From Halodesulfovibrio aestuarii (GTDB lineage Bacteria; Desulfobacterota; Desulfovibrionia; Desulfovibrionales; Desulfovibrionaceae), in assembly GCF_050571805.1 (NCBI RefSeq), contig NZ_CP192219.1: 64,000 bases of DNA; one strand, written 5' to 3'. Position 1 is the first letter of the stretch. Each line of letters begins with the position of its first letter. Made by a program: the position numbers and the translations under genes. Under the pieces are notes generated by a model, which saw only the letters and a program-made list of their open reading frames with translations, had not been told where the DNA came from and searched no databases. This document shows positions 16,908-26,133 of this stretch, in pieces.

Positions 16908-17651
16908 CTATTTCTTAAAATAAGCTATGAACTCCTGATTTCCTTTGGGCCCTTTGATGCTTGACGGTACAACACCCAGCAATGTGAGTTTCAACTCATT
17001 CACGGCAAAATTTGTTACGTCATCAATAGCCTGTTGATGCAAAGCTGGATCACGGACAACACCTTTGTCCGTCATGCCCGGTCCCAATTCAAACTGCGGC
17101 TTAATCAGCATCGCAAGTTCGCCGCCTTCTCGTAACAAAGCCACACAAGGAGGAAGAATAAGCTTCAGAGATATAAAGGAAACATCCCCAACAACAAGAT
17201 CTACCTGCTCTGGAATAATGGTATCATCAACATTTCGCAAGTTGGTACGCTCAAGATTAATAACGCGGTCATCCTGACGGAGCTTTTCATGCAACTGCCC
17301 ATATCCAACATCCACAGCATATACTTTTTTTGCACCGTGCTGCAGCAGACAGTCAGAAAAGCCGCCAGTTGACGCACCGGCATCCAGCGCAATTTTCCCT
17401 GCAGGGTCAATTCCAAAATGCTCTATAGCAGTGAGCAACTTATAAGCGCCACGACTGACAAAACGCTCTATCCCTTTAACTTCGAAAAGAGATTCCAAAT
17501 CCATTTTTTGGCCCGGCTTTATCACCGGTTCCGGATTTCCATTACGGATAACGTAAACTTGACCCGCCATAATCAGGCGTTTCGCCTTCTCGCGGCTGTC
17601 AGCCAGACCCGCATCAAAAACAAGTTGATCGGCTCGTTCTTTTTTTGCCAT
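16908..17651 (-). CDS. tlyA: TlyA-family rRNA 2'-O-methyltransferase
   Basis: 247 aa. An S4 RNA-binding domain at the N-terminus (ADQLVFDAGLADSREKAKRL) is followed by an FtsJ-like SAM domain (ALDAGASTGGFSDCLLQHGA, VVGDVSFISL). TlyA enzymes methylate cytidines in 16S and/or 23S rRNA. The length suits the family. Monocistronic on the minus strand and divergent from rpmE. The 16702-16907 stretch upstream of the chemoreceptor is AT-rich and shows no gene. Confidence 0.9.
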   Translation of the reverse strand: MAKKERADQLVFDAGLADSREKAKRLIMAGQVYVIRNGNPEPVIKPGQKMDLESLFEVKGIERFVSRGAYKLLTAIEHFGIDPAGKIALDAGASTGGFSDCLLQHGAKKVYAVDVGYGQLHEKLRQDDRVINLERTNLRNVDDTIIPEQVDLVVGDVSFISLKLILPPCVALLREGGELAMLIKPQFELGPGMTDKGVVRDPALHQQAIDDVTNFAVNELKLTLLGVVPSSIKGPKGNQEFIAYFKK

Positions 17652-17993
17652 GTTATTTGCCTTGACATTGGAGCAAGGGAAGCATACGCACTCCTTGCCG
17701 GTTATAATTACAAGATGGCGCAGGACATCTTAGACTGCGACGAGCCTGCTATGTATTTAACCATAGCGTGGTTGGCTCGGTAAAAATTTCTTTGCACCTC
17801 GGCAATGTACGAAAAAAATCATTCATCCTGAGGCATGCAGACTAGTTAAATGCATTTTTATGATGCCAGCGCTTATAAACTAAAGCGAACTGTCAACTAC
17901 ATCATCGTTTGTGGAGACTCAATATATTTTTCTTGCCTTCCAAACGCAACTGACGTAAGAAATTCCGTTCTGCATCTTCGTGAGGAGTTTAAT
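17652..17993. other. Divergent intergenic region tlyA/rpmE
   Basis: 342 bp. It must hold the promoters of both flanking genes. A plus-strand TTGACA-N17-TACGCA near 17671 and a TATAAT near 17702 are visible but do not form one good promoter. No tRNA or convincing open frame. Confidence 0.5.
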
Positions 17994-18203
17994 ATGAAAA
18001 AAGATACCCATCCAAAAGTGTTTAAGGCAAAAATTTCTTGTGCATGCGGCTACGAATCCGAAGCACGTTCTACTAAAGGTGAAACAGTAGCTGTTGAGAT
18101 TTGCTCTCAGTGCCACCCGTTCTACACCGGTAAACAGCGCTTCGTTGATACCGCAGGTCGTATCGATCGTTTCCGCAAGAAATACGCCAATTTCCAGAAA
18201 TAG
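17994..18203 (+). CDS. rpmE: Ribosomal protein L31
   Basis: 69 aa from ATG 17994, preceded by GAGGAG; upstream in-frame codons lack homology. Four cysteines in SCACGYES and EICSQCHPFYTG mark the zinc-binding form of L31, which releases zinc when replaced by the Cys-free paralogue under starvation. The C-terminus TAGRIDRFRKKY is typical. It leads a probable operon with the DUF1385 gene, prfA and prmC. Confidence 0.97.
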   Translation: MKKDTHPKVFKAKISCACGYESEARSTKGETVAVEICSQCHPFYTGKQRFVDTAGRIDRFRKKYANFQK

Positions 18204-18313
18204 CACTTTTCTCGCATTTTTTGAGGCCGTCGCCAGACCGGCGGCGAATCTTCCTCCCCTTAAAGGTTTTCTTTTTGGGGAGGAGTATTCTTTAGCTCGA
18301 CTGCGAGGAACAG

Positions 18314-19324
18314 ATGACTACTCTCCGCAAAAATTTCCGCTCCGTTTTATCAACCATACTTTCTGCAGCCCGATGTAACGTCGGTGGTCAGGCAGTCATG
18401 GAAGGCGTTATGATGCGCAATCAGGATCGTCTAGCTATTGCAGTTCGCAAAGCTGACGGTTCAATTATTGTAGATCAACGCCCATGGTTCACTTTTTCTA
18501 AAGCTGATTTTTTTAAGCGTCCTTTCGTACGCGGCTTTCCTATCCTTATAGAAACACTGGTCAATGGCATTAAGGCTCTTAACTTTTCCGCGACACAAGC
18601 TGTAGATGCAGAAGAGGAAGAAGAACTTAAGCCGTGGCACCTCACCCTTACACTGATCTGCTCTGTAGGCATTGCATTATTTCTTTTTGTCGTGCTGCCT
18701 CACTTGTTCTCCATCGGGATGAACTACTTGGGGATTGGCGGTGATGTAAACGGGCTTTCATTTCAGATATGGGATGGTTTCTTTAAATTCAGCATCTTTT
18801 TGGGATACATCATTAGTATCTCATTTATCCCTGATATAAAACGCGTTTTTCAGTACCATGGCGCAGAACATAAAGTTATCTGGGCGTTTGAAGATGGAAA
18901 GGCTGTAAGCCCGGGCTCTGCAATTCTTCATAGCAGACTGCACCCACGCTGCGGCACAACGTTCATGCTTTTTGTTCTATCTGTTGCCATTATCCTGCAC
19001 ACAATCCTTGTTCCAATAATGCTTATGATCTGGACACCGGAATCTGCAGTCGTAAAACACAGTTTTATTATCTTTTTTAAGTTATTGCTTATGGCGCCTA
19101 TCAGCGCATTTGCATATGAACTTATTAAATACAGCGCAAAAATTAATGATACAATCTTAGGCAAAATCCTCAGCGCACCGGGTATGATGCTGCAAATGCT
19201 CACTACCCACGAACCAGATTCACAGCAGCTTGAGGTTGCCATTGTTGCACTTAAGGAAGCTCTCGGAAACGAGGCTCCTGACGATATATATACCCCTGAG
19301 TATACAGTAGCGGAGAAAGCATAA
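18314..19324 (+). CDS. DUF1385 family membrane protein (YqhQ-like)
   Basis: 336 aa, GAGGAACAG before ATG. N-terminal CNVGGQAVMEGVMMRNQDRL and central FQYHGAEHKVIWAFEDG are the DUF1385 hallmarks, with HPRCGTTFMLFVLS after it. About four membrane segments. Its function is unknown; its position before prfA and prmC is a recurring arrangement. Its stop overlaps the prfA start (ATAATG). Confidence 0.9.
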   Translation: MTTLRKNFRSVLSTILSAARCNVGGQAVMEGVMMRNQDRLAIAVRKADGSIIVDQRPWFTFSKADFFKRPFVRGFPILIETLVNGIKALNFSATQAVDAEEEEELKPWHLTLTLICSVGIALFLFVVLPHLFSIGMNYLGIGGDVNGLSFQIWDGFFKFSIFLGYIISISFIPDIKRVFQYHGAEHKVIWAFEDGKAVSPGSAILHSRLHPRCGTTFMLFVLSVAIILHTILVPIMLMIWTPESAVVKHSFIIFFKLLLMAPISAFAYELIKYSAKINDTILGKILSAPGMMLQMLTTHEPDSQQLEVAIVALKEALGNEAPDDIYTPEYTVAEKA

Positions 19325-20394
19325 TGTTAGCCAAGTTAGAACATCTTGAGCGCAAATTCGAAGACCTTGAACAGCAGCTCAGCTCTCCTGAAGTATTTGG
19401 TGATCAGGAACGCTATCGCAAACTGACTAAGGCTCATTCTGATCTTAAAGACGTTGTTGAAGCATTCCGCAAATACCGCACCATGCAGGAATCTCTTGAA
19501 GAAAACAAAGAGCTCATGCATGACAGCGATCCGGAACTTGCTGAAATGGCAAAAGAAGAAGTGAAAGAACTTGAGCGCCAACTTCCAGAAATGGAAGAGC
19601 AGCTCACTATCCTTCTACTTCCTAAAGATCCAATGGATGAAAAAAACACCATCCTGGAAATCCGCGCCGGTACCGGCGGTGACGAAGCTGCACTTTTTGC
19701 TGGAGACTTATTCCGCATGTATTCCCGCTATGCTGAACGCATTGGCTGGAAAATAGAACTGCTGAGCACAAGCGAAACAGGAACCGGTGGCCTCAAAGAG
19801 GTTATCGCACTTGTTAAGGGCGACAAAGTTTACAGCCGCCTCAAGTTCGAATCCGGCATCCACCGCGTGCAGCGCGTACCAGCCACAGAAACTCAGGGTC
19901 GAGTTCATACTTCGGCTGCCACAGTAGCAATTATGCCTGAAGCTGAAGAAGTTGACGCAAATATTCGCAATGAAGACCTTCGATTCGACGTTTTCCGTGC
20001 TTCCGGCCCTGGTGGTCAGTCCGTTAACACAACTGACTCCGCTATCCGTGTGACACATATTCCAACCGGCCTTGTTGTTTCCTGTCAGGACGAAAAGTCC
20101 CAGCACAAAAACAAAGCCAAAGCGCTTAAAATTCTTTCATCCCGCTTGTTGCAGAAAGTGCAGCAGGAACAGCACGATGAACTTGCAGAACAGCGCAAAT
20201 CACAAGTTGGATCTGGTGACCGTTCCGGTCGTATCCGCACTTACAACTTTGGGCAAGGTCGCTGTACAGATCACCGTATCAACCTGACCTTGTACAAACT
20301 TGACGCCATTATGGACGGCGACATTAACGAGTTGATTGACGCTCTTATTACGGCCGATCAGACTGAAAAGCTTAAAGCTCAGGCTGACGCATAA
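19324..20394 (+). CDS. prfA: Peptide chain release factor 1
   Basis: 356 aa. The catalytic GGQ is in ASGPGGQSVNTTDSAIRVTH. The stop-codon-reading tripeptide is PAT in RVPATETQGRVH, which marks RF1 (UAA/UAG) rather than RF2 (SPF). Length and C-terminus (RIRTYNFGQGRCTDHRINLT) are standard. Its GGQ glutamine is the substrate of PrmC, encoded 14 bases downstream. Confidence 0.98.
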   Translation: MLAKLEHLERKFEDLEQQLSSPEVFGDQERYRKLTKAHSDLKDVVEAFRKYRTMQESLEENKELMHDSDPELAEMAKEEVKELERQLPEMEEQLTILLLPKDPMDEKNTILEIRAGTGGDEAALFAGDLFRMYSRYAERIGWKIELLSTSETGTGGLKEVIALVKGDKVYSRLKFESGIHRVQRVPATETQGRVHTSAATVAIMPEAEEVDANIRNEDLRFDVFRASGPGGQSVNTTDSAIRVTHIPTGLVVSCQDEKSQHKNKAKALKILSSRLLQKVQQEQHDELAEQRKSQVGSGDRSGRIRTYNFGQGRCTDHRINLTLYKLDAIMDGDINELIDALITADQTEKLKAQADA

Positions 20395-20408
20395 GACACG
20401 AGGGCATT

Positions 20409-21288
20409 ATGGCGGTACAAAAACCCGCACAGCTCACTATTCAGACGATACTTACAGCCTTCTCGGGATACCTTTCCGGGAAGGCTGTTGATTCTCCTAG
20501 ACTCTCGGCTGAACTAGTGCTCCGCAAAATACTAGGCATATCCCGCCTCGACATCCTTATTCACTCCCACCGTGAGGTTTCCCATGAAGCGTACGCTGAG
20601 ATGGAAAAACTCATCCTGCGGCGCGGAAACCGGAGAGCCGGCGGCATACATCATGGGTGAGCGAGAATTTTATGGGAGACCGTTTCAGGTCAATCCACAT
20701 ACCCTTATTCCGCGTCCGGAAACAGAGCATCTTATAGAAGCTGTTCTTGAACGCTTTGCTCACAAAGGGCCATTCCGCTTTGCAGACTTAGGCACAGGAA
20801 GTGGATGCATTGCCACAACTATTGCTGCTGAATTGCCAGAGGCATACGGCGTTGCAGTCGACCTTTCAGAAGGGGCACTTGCCACAGCAAAGCAGAATAT
20901 AAAAGACAACGGAGTTGCCAGCAGAGTTACGTGCATTCGTGCCGATTTCACCACACCGTTGTTCAAAAACAACACATTTGACCTGATTGCCACAAATCCG
21001 CCATATGTCAGCCAGTCAGAATATATAAAGCTAGACCCCGAAGTTCAGCAATTTGAACCAGCTTCTGCGTTAGTTCCGGGCACAAGCGGACTTGAACACG
21101 GAACACTACTCATAGAGCTTGCCTCCAAGTGGCTTAACCCATCAGGATTCTTCATTATGGAAATGGGCTTCTGGCAAGGCCCTGATTTACTGAAAGAATT
21201 TGATAAGAATCCTACAAAATGGGCCGAAACGGCTATCATTAAAGATCTATCCGGTCATGATCGTTTCGTCTGTGGATATAAAGTATAG
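20409..21288 (+). pseudogene. prmC: Release factor glutamine methyltransferase PrmC, split by a one-base frameshift
   Basis: The N-terminal part is read in one frame from ATG 20409 (to ...EMEKLILRR, stop 20660). The rest is read in the +1 frame (ETGEPAAYIMGEREF..., SAM motif DLGTGSGCIA, catalytic NPPYVS, stop 21288). Removing one base within 20619-20626 (CGGCGCGG) restores LRRETGEPAAYIMGE, matching the spacing of known PrmC proteins and giving about 292 aa. All catalytic residues are kept. PrmC methylates the GGQ Gln of release factors, and prfA lies immediately upstream. A sequencing error, a true recent mutation or programmed frameshifting would all look like this. Confidence 0.85.
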
Positions 21289-21433
21289 CACTGTGCTAAA
21301 AAGTCACACTGTGCTAAAAGCACACAGTTAGCCGAGGTAGCCTCAGTATAAAAAAACTATTAATTCCAATATAATAAATACAAAAACACCTCTGGCACAT
21401 TCTTTGCTTATACCATGTTGGAGGGAACTTTTA

Positions 21434-22348
21434 ATGCTACAAAAGACAATTAACAAATCAATCGGATGCTCAGGTGTTGGCGTACACAGTGGTAAAATAG
21501 TAAAACTTACATTACACCCTGCCGCTGAAGACACAGGCATCATTTTTCATATACATGGCGAAGACGGCGTAAAGGTTATCGCACCTACACCGCAACTCGT
21601 AACTGCTACCCAGCTTGCAACAGTTCTCGGAGTTGGCAACACCTCAGCCGCAACAGTAGAACACCTTCTTGCAGCAATCCACGGAATGCAGATCGACAAC
21701 ATCCGTATCGAAATCCAAGGCGGAGAAGTTCCAATCATGGACGGCTCAGCTGCTTCTTTCATCTTCCTGCTTAAAGATGCCGGACTGCGCAAACAGGCTC
21801 GCCCCCGCACAGTGAAACGCATCAAGAAAGAAATCAATTTCGAACGCGATGGCAAACGCATCAGCGCCAAGCCACACAAAGGACTTTCCATCGACTACAC
21901 CATCGACTTTGCACACCCTCTCATTGGCGTGCAGACGATGTCCGTTGAAGTCACCCCGGAAACATTCGCTACAGACATCGCAAAAGCACGAACTTTCGGT
22001 TTCTTCCGCGAAGTTGAATACCTGCGATCTAAAAAGCTCGCTCTTGGCGGTTCCCTTGAGAACGCAATTGTACTTGATGACTACAATGTACTGAATGAAG
22101 ACGGATTACGCTTCCCCGACGAATTTGTTCGCCATAAGATCCTCGATTTCATTGGTGATATGACCATGCTTGGCGCACCTCTCGAGGGACACTTTGAAGT
22201 TTACTGCTCCGGTCACGCGCTGAACAACCAGTTCCTGCGCACAATCGATGAAAACGCAGACATCTACCTTGAAAGTGTCACCGCAGAAGCACCAGCACCG
22301 GTAGAAGTTCCTGAAGTTGCTGCTTCCGCAGCAACAGCTGTGGCATAA
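21434..22348 (+). CDS. lpxC: UDP-3-O-acyl-N-acetylglucosamine deacetylase
   Basis: 304 aa from ATG 21434, preceded by GGAGGG; an in-frame start 10 codons earlier has no ribosome site. N-terminus LQKTINKSIGCSGVGVHSG. Zinc ligands are in VEHLLAAIHGM and FVRHKILDFIGDM (His, His, Asp). It catalyses the committed step of lipid A synthesis, which points to a Gram-negative envelope. The final 30 residues are Ala/Pro/Val-rich and likely disordered. The 120 bp before it contain a repeated CACTGTGCTAAAA. Confidence 0.97.
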   Translation: MLQKTINKSIGCSGVGVHSGKIVKLTLHPAAEDTGIIFHIHGEDGVKVIAPTPQLVTATQLATVLGVGNTSAATVEHLLAAIHGMQIDNIRIEIQGGEVPIMDGSAASFIFLLKDAGLRKQARPRTVKRIKKEINFERDGKRISAKPHKGLSIDYTIDFAHPLIGVQTMSVEVTPETFATDIAKARTFGFFREVEYLRSKKLALGGSLENAIVLDDYNVLNEDGLRFPDEFVRHKILDFIGDMTMLGAPLEGHFEVYCSGHALNNQFLRTIDENADIYLESVTAEAPAPVEVPEVAASAATAVA

Positions 22349-22375
22349 ACAACCTCCTCCCTCTTTTGTATACAT

Positions 22376-22402
22376 GACCGCCCATTGGGCGGTCTTTTTT
22401 TT
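22376..22402 (+). terminator. Terminator after lpxC
   Basis: GACCGCCC-ATT-GGGCGGTC followed by eight T. Strong Rho-independent terminator. Confidence 0.95.
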
Positions 22403-22763
22403 CGCCTTACTATATATAAAGCTACTCACCTCTTCTCACACGTTCTATCACCCCCAGCCCCCTCAATTATATTCACCAGCAAAAGTAAAAAGATATAAAA
22501 CACCAGCAATCAATATTCGACTATAGTGTGTCCGCACCACCATGCAGCAGTAATTTTTTTTAAAGATCAAATCCACGGCTTATCAAATTATAGTGGACAA
22601 ATGCCGTAAAAAGAACGAGTGTCGATCCTTGTTGCTCAGGCAACGACTGTCTAAGTGGCTAAAATCTAGAGATTAACTACAGCTTTTGCTTTTTTTCAAC
22701 TGTCTGTTTTTTTTGCCTTTTTTAAAAAAGACAAAAAAAAGATCTAAAAAAGTGTTTTTTTAC
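22403..22763. other. Gene-free leader before the tRNA-tuf operon
   Basis: About 360 bp, AT-rich, with no open frame. It holds short inverted repeats such as GTTGC-TCAG-GCAAC near 22630 and ACGGC...GCCGT (22573-22609) that could fold in RNA. I do not recognise a known RNA family. Confidence 0.4.
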
Positions 22764-22792
22764 TTGCCAAAACGTTGGGGGGTATATAAACA
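22764..22792 (+). promoter_or_regulatory. Promoter of the tRNA-tuf operon
   Basis: TTGCCA, a 17-bp spacer with a G6 run, then TAAACA (or TATAAA at 15 bp). It lies just upstream of tRNA-Thr with about 12 bp to the mature 5' end, as expected for a stable-RNA promoter. Confidence 0.6.
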
Positions 22793-22803
22793 CTCTTCTC
22801 GTT

Positions 22804-22879
22804 GCTGGCGTAGCTCAATTGGTAGAGCAGCTGATTTGTAATCAGCAGGTTGCGGGTTCAAGTCCCATCGCCAGCTCCA
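22804..22879 (+). tRNA. tRNA-Thr (anticodon TGT)
   Basis: Acceptor GCTGGCG pairs with CGCCAGC. The anticodon stem GCTGA/TCAGC has loop TTTGTAA. T arm GCGGGTTCAAGTCCC; CCA is encoded. First of four tRNAs ahead of tuf, an arrangement also found in other proteobacteria. Confidence 0.97.
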
Positions 22880-22884
22880 GAACA

Positions 22885-22970
22885 GGTGGGGTTCCCGAGT
22901 GGCCAAAGGGAACAGACTGTAAATCTGTCGGCGTACGCCTTCGGAGGTTCAAATCCTCCCCCCACCACCA
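22885..22970 (+). tRNA. tRNA-Tyr (anticodon GTA)
   Basis: Acceptor GGTGGGG/CCCCACC, anticodon loop CTGTAAA, a long class II variable arm (CGGCGTACGCCTTCG) as expected for Tyr, and encoded CCA. Confidence 0.97.
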
Positions 22971-23025
22971 GTTGCTAAGTAGCAGGCTGTAGGAGACTCA
23001 AGTCGGAGAACTACGGCGCTTATAA

Positions 23026-23101
23026 GCGGGAATAGCTCAATTGGTAGAGCATCAGCCTTCCAAGCTGAGGGTTGCGAGTTCGAGTCTCGTTTCCCGCTCC
23101 A
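23026..23101 (+). tRNA. tRNA-Gly (anticodon TCC)
   Basis: Acceptor GCGGGAA/TTCCCGC, anticodon loop CTTCCAA, T arm GCGAGTTCGAGTCTCGT, encoded CCA. Confidence 0.97.
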
Positions 23102-23141
23102 ACTAGCCTGAGTTCTCCCTATAGCTTTTTGAATAAGAGAA

Positions 23142-23217
<76 letters not shown>

Positions 23218-23267
23218 TTAATTATTTTCGGATAACCGAGAAAATTCATTGCCAGGGAGATTTACTC

Positions 23268-24461
23268 ATGGGTAAACAAAAATTTGAACGTAGTAAGCCG
23301 CATGTAAACATCGGCACCATTGGTCACATTGACCACGGTAAAACCACTCTCACCGCAGCTATCACTAAAATTGCTGCACTCAAAATGGGCGGCGTTGCTG
23401 TAGCTTTTGACGAAATCGACAAAGCTCCAGAAGAAAAAGAACGCGGTATCACCATTGCAACTGCTCACGTTGAGTACGAAACTGACAGCCGTCACTACGC
23501 TCACGTTGACTGCCCAGGTCACGCAGACTACATCAAAAACATGATCACCGGTGCCGCTCAGATGGACGGTGGTATCCTCGTTGTTGCAGCTACTGACGGT
23601 CCTATGCCTCAGACTCGTGAGCACATCCTGCTCGCTCGTCAGGTTGGTGTACCTTCCCTCGTTGTATTCATGAACAAATGCGACATGGTAGACGACGAAG
23701 AACTGCTTGAACTCGTTGAAATGGAAGTTCGTGAACTTCTTTCTTCTTACGATTTCCCAGGTGACGACATTCCTGTAATTCGTGGTTCTGCACTTAAAGC
23801 ACTCGAAGCAGATTCTGCTGACGATGCTGATGCAGCTCCAATCCTCGAACTCCTCGATGCTTGTGACTCTTACATTCCTGAGCCACAGCGTGATATCGAC
23901 AAACCTTTCCTTCTTCCTATCGAAGACGTGTTCTCCATCTCCGGTCGTGGTACAGTAGTAACTGGCCGTGTTGAACGTGGTGTTATCACTGTTGGTGAAG
24001 AAGTAGAAATCGTTGGTATCAAAGATACTCAGAAAACTACTTGTACCGGCGTTGAAATGTTCCGTAAACTTCTCGACCGTGGTGAAGCTGGCGATAACGT
24101 TGGTCTTCTTATCCGTGGTATTAAACGTGATGAAGTTGAACGTGGTCAGGTTCTTTGTAAACCTGGTTCCATCAACCCACACACCAAGTTTAAAGCAGAA
24201 GTATACGTACTTTCTAAAGATGAAGGCGGACGTCACACTCCATTCTTCACTGGTTACCGCCCTCAGTTCTACTTCCGTACAACTGACATCACCGGCGTAA
24301 TCGCTCTTGACGAAGGCGTTGAAATGGTAATGCCAGGCGATAACGCTGTATTCAACGTAGAACTCATTCACCCAATCGCTATGGAAACTGGTCTCCGCTT
24401 CGCTATCCGCGAAGGTGGCCGTACCGTAGGTGCAGGTGTTGTATCTGAGATCGTGGAGTAA
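23268..24461 (+). CDS. tuf: Elongation factor Tu
   Basis: 397 aa. GTPase motifs GHIDHGKTTL, the switch region RGITI, DCPGHADY and NKCDMVD, followed by domains 2 and 3. It delivers aminoacyl-tRNA to the ribosome. Codon use is strongly biased, which creates a long meaningless open frame on the other strand. Probably co-transcribed with the four upstream tRNAs and with rpmG, tRNA-Trp, secE and nusG. Confidence 0.99.
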   Translation: MGKQKFERSKPHVNIGTIGHIDHGKTTLTAAITKIAALKMGGVAVAFDEIDKAPEEKERGITIATAHVEYETDSRHYAHVDCPGHADYIKNMITGAAQMDGGILVVAATDGPMPQTREHILLARQVGVPSLVVFMNKCDMVDDEELLELVEMEVRELLSSYDFPGDDIPVIRGSALKALEADSADDADAAPILELLDACDSYIPEPQRDIDKPFLLPIEDVFSISGRGTVVTGRVERGVITVGEEVEIVGIKDTQKTTCTGVEMFRKLLDRGEAGDNVGLLIRGIKRDEVERGQVLCKPGSINPHTKFKAEVYVLSKDEGGRHTPFFTGYRPQFYFRTTDITGVIALDEGVEMVMPGDNAVFNVELIHPIAMETGLRFAIREGGRTVGAGVVSEIVE

Positions 24462-24464
24462 TTC

Positions 24465-24614
24465 ATGCGCGTTAATATCCAGCTCGCTTGCACAGAGTGC
24501 AAACGACGCAATTACGCGACCGTAAAGAATAAGAAGACCACTACTGGTCGTGTTGAATTGAACAAGTATTGTCCTTGGGACAAGAAACACACTCTTCATC
24601 GCGAAACTAAGTAG
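24465..24614 (+). CDS. rpmG: Ribosomal protein L33
   Basis: 49 aa, starting 3 bases after the tuf stop. The sequence begins MRVNIQLACTECKRRNYATV and ends KYCPWDKKHTLHRETK. Cys pairs CTEC and CPW(D) give the partial zinc-ribbon pattern of L33; the second pair has one Cys only. The tuf-rpmG-tRNA-Trp-secE-nusG order is conserved in many bacteria. Confidence 0.96.
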   Translation: MRVNIQLACTECKRRNYATVKNKKTTTGRVELNKYCPWDKKHTLHRETK

Positions 24615-24629
24615 TTGTTATAAAAACGC

Positions 24630-24706
24630 AGGGGTGTAGCTCCAACGGCTAGAGCGCCGGTCTCCAAAACCGGATGTTGCGGGTTCGAATCCCTCCACCC
24701 CTGCCA
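24630..24706 (+). tRNA. tRNA-Trp (anticodon CCA)
   Basis: Acceptor AGGGGTG/CACCCCT, anticodon stem CCGGT/ACCGG with loop CTCCAAA, T arm GCGGGTTCGAATCCCTC, encoded CCA. It lies between rpmG and secE. Confidence 0.97.
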
Positions 24707-24739
24707 TTTTCTTCTTCCTTCTTTCACGGCGAGGCGACA

Positions 24740-24976
24740 ATGGCAAAAAAGCACTCCAAAAAAGCTGAAGCGAAAGCTAGCGAAGCTAACAAAGCAACTC
24801 AGCTTAAAGAGTTCTTCGAAGAGTCCCAGGTCGAAATTAAAAAAGTAGTCTGGCCCTCCCGAAAAGAGACAGTGACAACCAGCATCGCAGTGCTGGCTCT
24901 TGTTGTTGTCATGTCTCTATTTCTAGGCTTTGTAGATTTAGGTCTTACAAAGCTTGTAGAATACATTCTTTCCTAA
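24740..24976 (+). CDS. secE: Preprotein translocase subunit SecE
   Basis: 78 aa from ATG 24740, after GGCGAGGCG; an in-frame upstream start runs through the tRNA. A Lys/Ala-rich N-terminus, the conserved VEIKKVVWPSRKETVTTS cytoplasmic helix, and one membrane segment (AVLALVVVMSLFLGFVDLGL). This is the short, single-span form. It clamps SecY in the translocon. 12 bp before nusG. Confidence 0.97.
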   Translation: MAKKHSKKAEAKASEANKATQLKEFFEESQVEIKKVVWPSRKETVTTSIAVLALVVVMSLFLGFVDLGLTKLVEYILS

Positions 24977-24988
24977 ACGGATATTCCT

Positions 24989-25543
24989 ATGACCGAGGAA
25001 CAAGCACCCGTAAGAAAAGCTCGTTGGTACATTATCCACACCTACTCAGGTTTTGAGCAGCGTGTTGAGCAGACCATCTCTCAGATGATCCGCACCGGCG
25101 AAGCACAAGGTGAAATTGAGGAAGTTGTTGTACCTACTGAGAAAGTGGTAGAACTTGTAAAAGGTGAAAAACGCACCTCTACTCGTAAGTTTTACCCAGG
25201 TTATGTTATGGTCAAAATGATCATGACTGATCTCTCTTGGCATCTTATTTCCAACATTCAGCGGGTAACTGGCTTCATCGGCGGCAAAAACCGCCCTACC
25301 CCTATGCGGGATTCAGAAGCAGCACGTATCCTCTCTATGATGGAAGCTCGTCAGGAACAGCCTCGTCCTAAGTTCAACTTTGAACGCGGTGATGAAGTAC
25401 GCGTTATTGATGGACCGTTCGGCGGTTTCAACGGCGTCGTGGAAGATGTAAACTACGACAAGGGTAAGCTCAGAGTATCCGTATCTATTTTCGGCAGACA
25501 AACACCTGTCGAGCTGGACTTTGTTCAGGTAGATAAGGGATAA
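24989..25543 (+). CDS. nusG: Transcription termination/antitermination protein NusG
   Basis: 184 aa. NGN domain from ARWYIIHTYSGFEQRVEQTI and a C-terminal KOW domain (RGDEVRVIDGPFGGFNGVVE). It binds the RNA polymerase clamp and couples transcription to Rho or ribosomes. It sits between secE and rplK in the usual order. Confidence 0.98.
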   Translation: MTEEQAPVRKARWYIIHTYSGFEQRVEQTISQMIRTGEAQGEIEEVVVPTEKVVELVKGEKRTSTRKFYPGYVMVKMIMTDLSWHLISNIQRVTGFIGGKNRPTPMRDSEAARILSMMEARQEQPRPKFNFERGDEVRVIDGPFGGFNGVVEDVNYDKGKLRVSVSIFGRQTPVELDFVQVDKG

Positions 25544-25603
25544 ACAAGCACAATAAAGCACCTATCGCCACGCAAGTGGCGTTTGCTATAGAGGTATAGT
25601 GGT

Positions 25604-26026
25604 ATGGCTAAAAAAGAAATTGCAAAAATTAAGCTTCAGATTCCTGCTGGTGCGGCGAACCCGTCTCCTCCAGTAGGTCCTGCTCTTGGTCAGCACGGCC
25701 TGAATATCATGGAGTTCTGTAAAGCGTTCAACGCTAAGACCATGGATCAGAAAGGCATGATCATTCCTGTAATCATTACTGTATTCCAGGATCGTTCATT
25801 CACTTTCATCACCAAAACTCCACCTGCATCTGTGCTGCTTATCAAAGCTGCAAAAGTTGCTAAAGGTTCTGGCGAGCCAAACCGTAACAAAGTTGGTTCC
25901 GTTACCGATGCACAGATCGAAGAAATTGCTACACTCAAAATGCCTGACCTTAACGCAGCAGATATTGATGCAGCTAAAAAGATCATCGCAGGTACTGCTC
26001 GCTCCATGGGCATTGATGTTAAATAG
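25604..26026 (+). CDS. rplK: Ribosomal protein L11
   Basis: 140 aa. N-terminal IKLQIPAGAANPSPPVGPAL, the proline-rich thiopeptide-contact region, and C-terminal GTARSMGIDV. It forms the GTPase-associated centre with 23S rRNA. Followed by rplA. Confidence 0.98.
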   Translation: MAKKEIAKIKLQIPAGAANPSPPVGPALGQHGLNIMEFCKAFNAKTMDQKGMIIPVIITVFQDRSFTFITKTPPASVLLIKAAKVAKGSGEPNRNKVGSVTDAQIEEIATLKMPDLNAADIDAAKKIIAGTARSMGIDVK

Positions 26027-26133
26027 CATTCTGTAAATCAGTTGGACTGCCGTTCGCCGTGCATAACGCCCGGCTCTTTTTATCTTAGATCGAGCGGCAG
26101 GAGATTAACACAGAGAAGAAAAAGGATATTACT

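Noticed and set aside
23262..24599. 445-codon open frame antisense to tuf
   Set aside because: Produced by the strong codon bias of tuf. It has no ribosome site and no known protein pattern. The same holds for long antisense frames over rpoB and rpoC.
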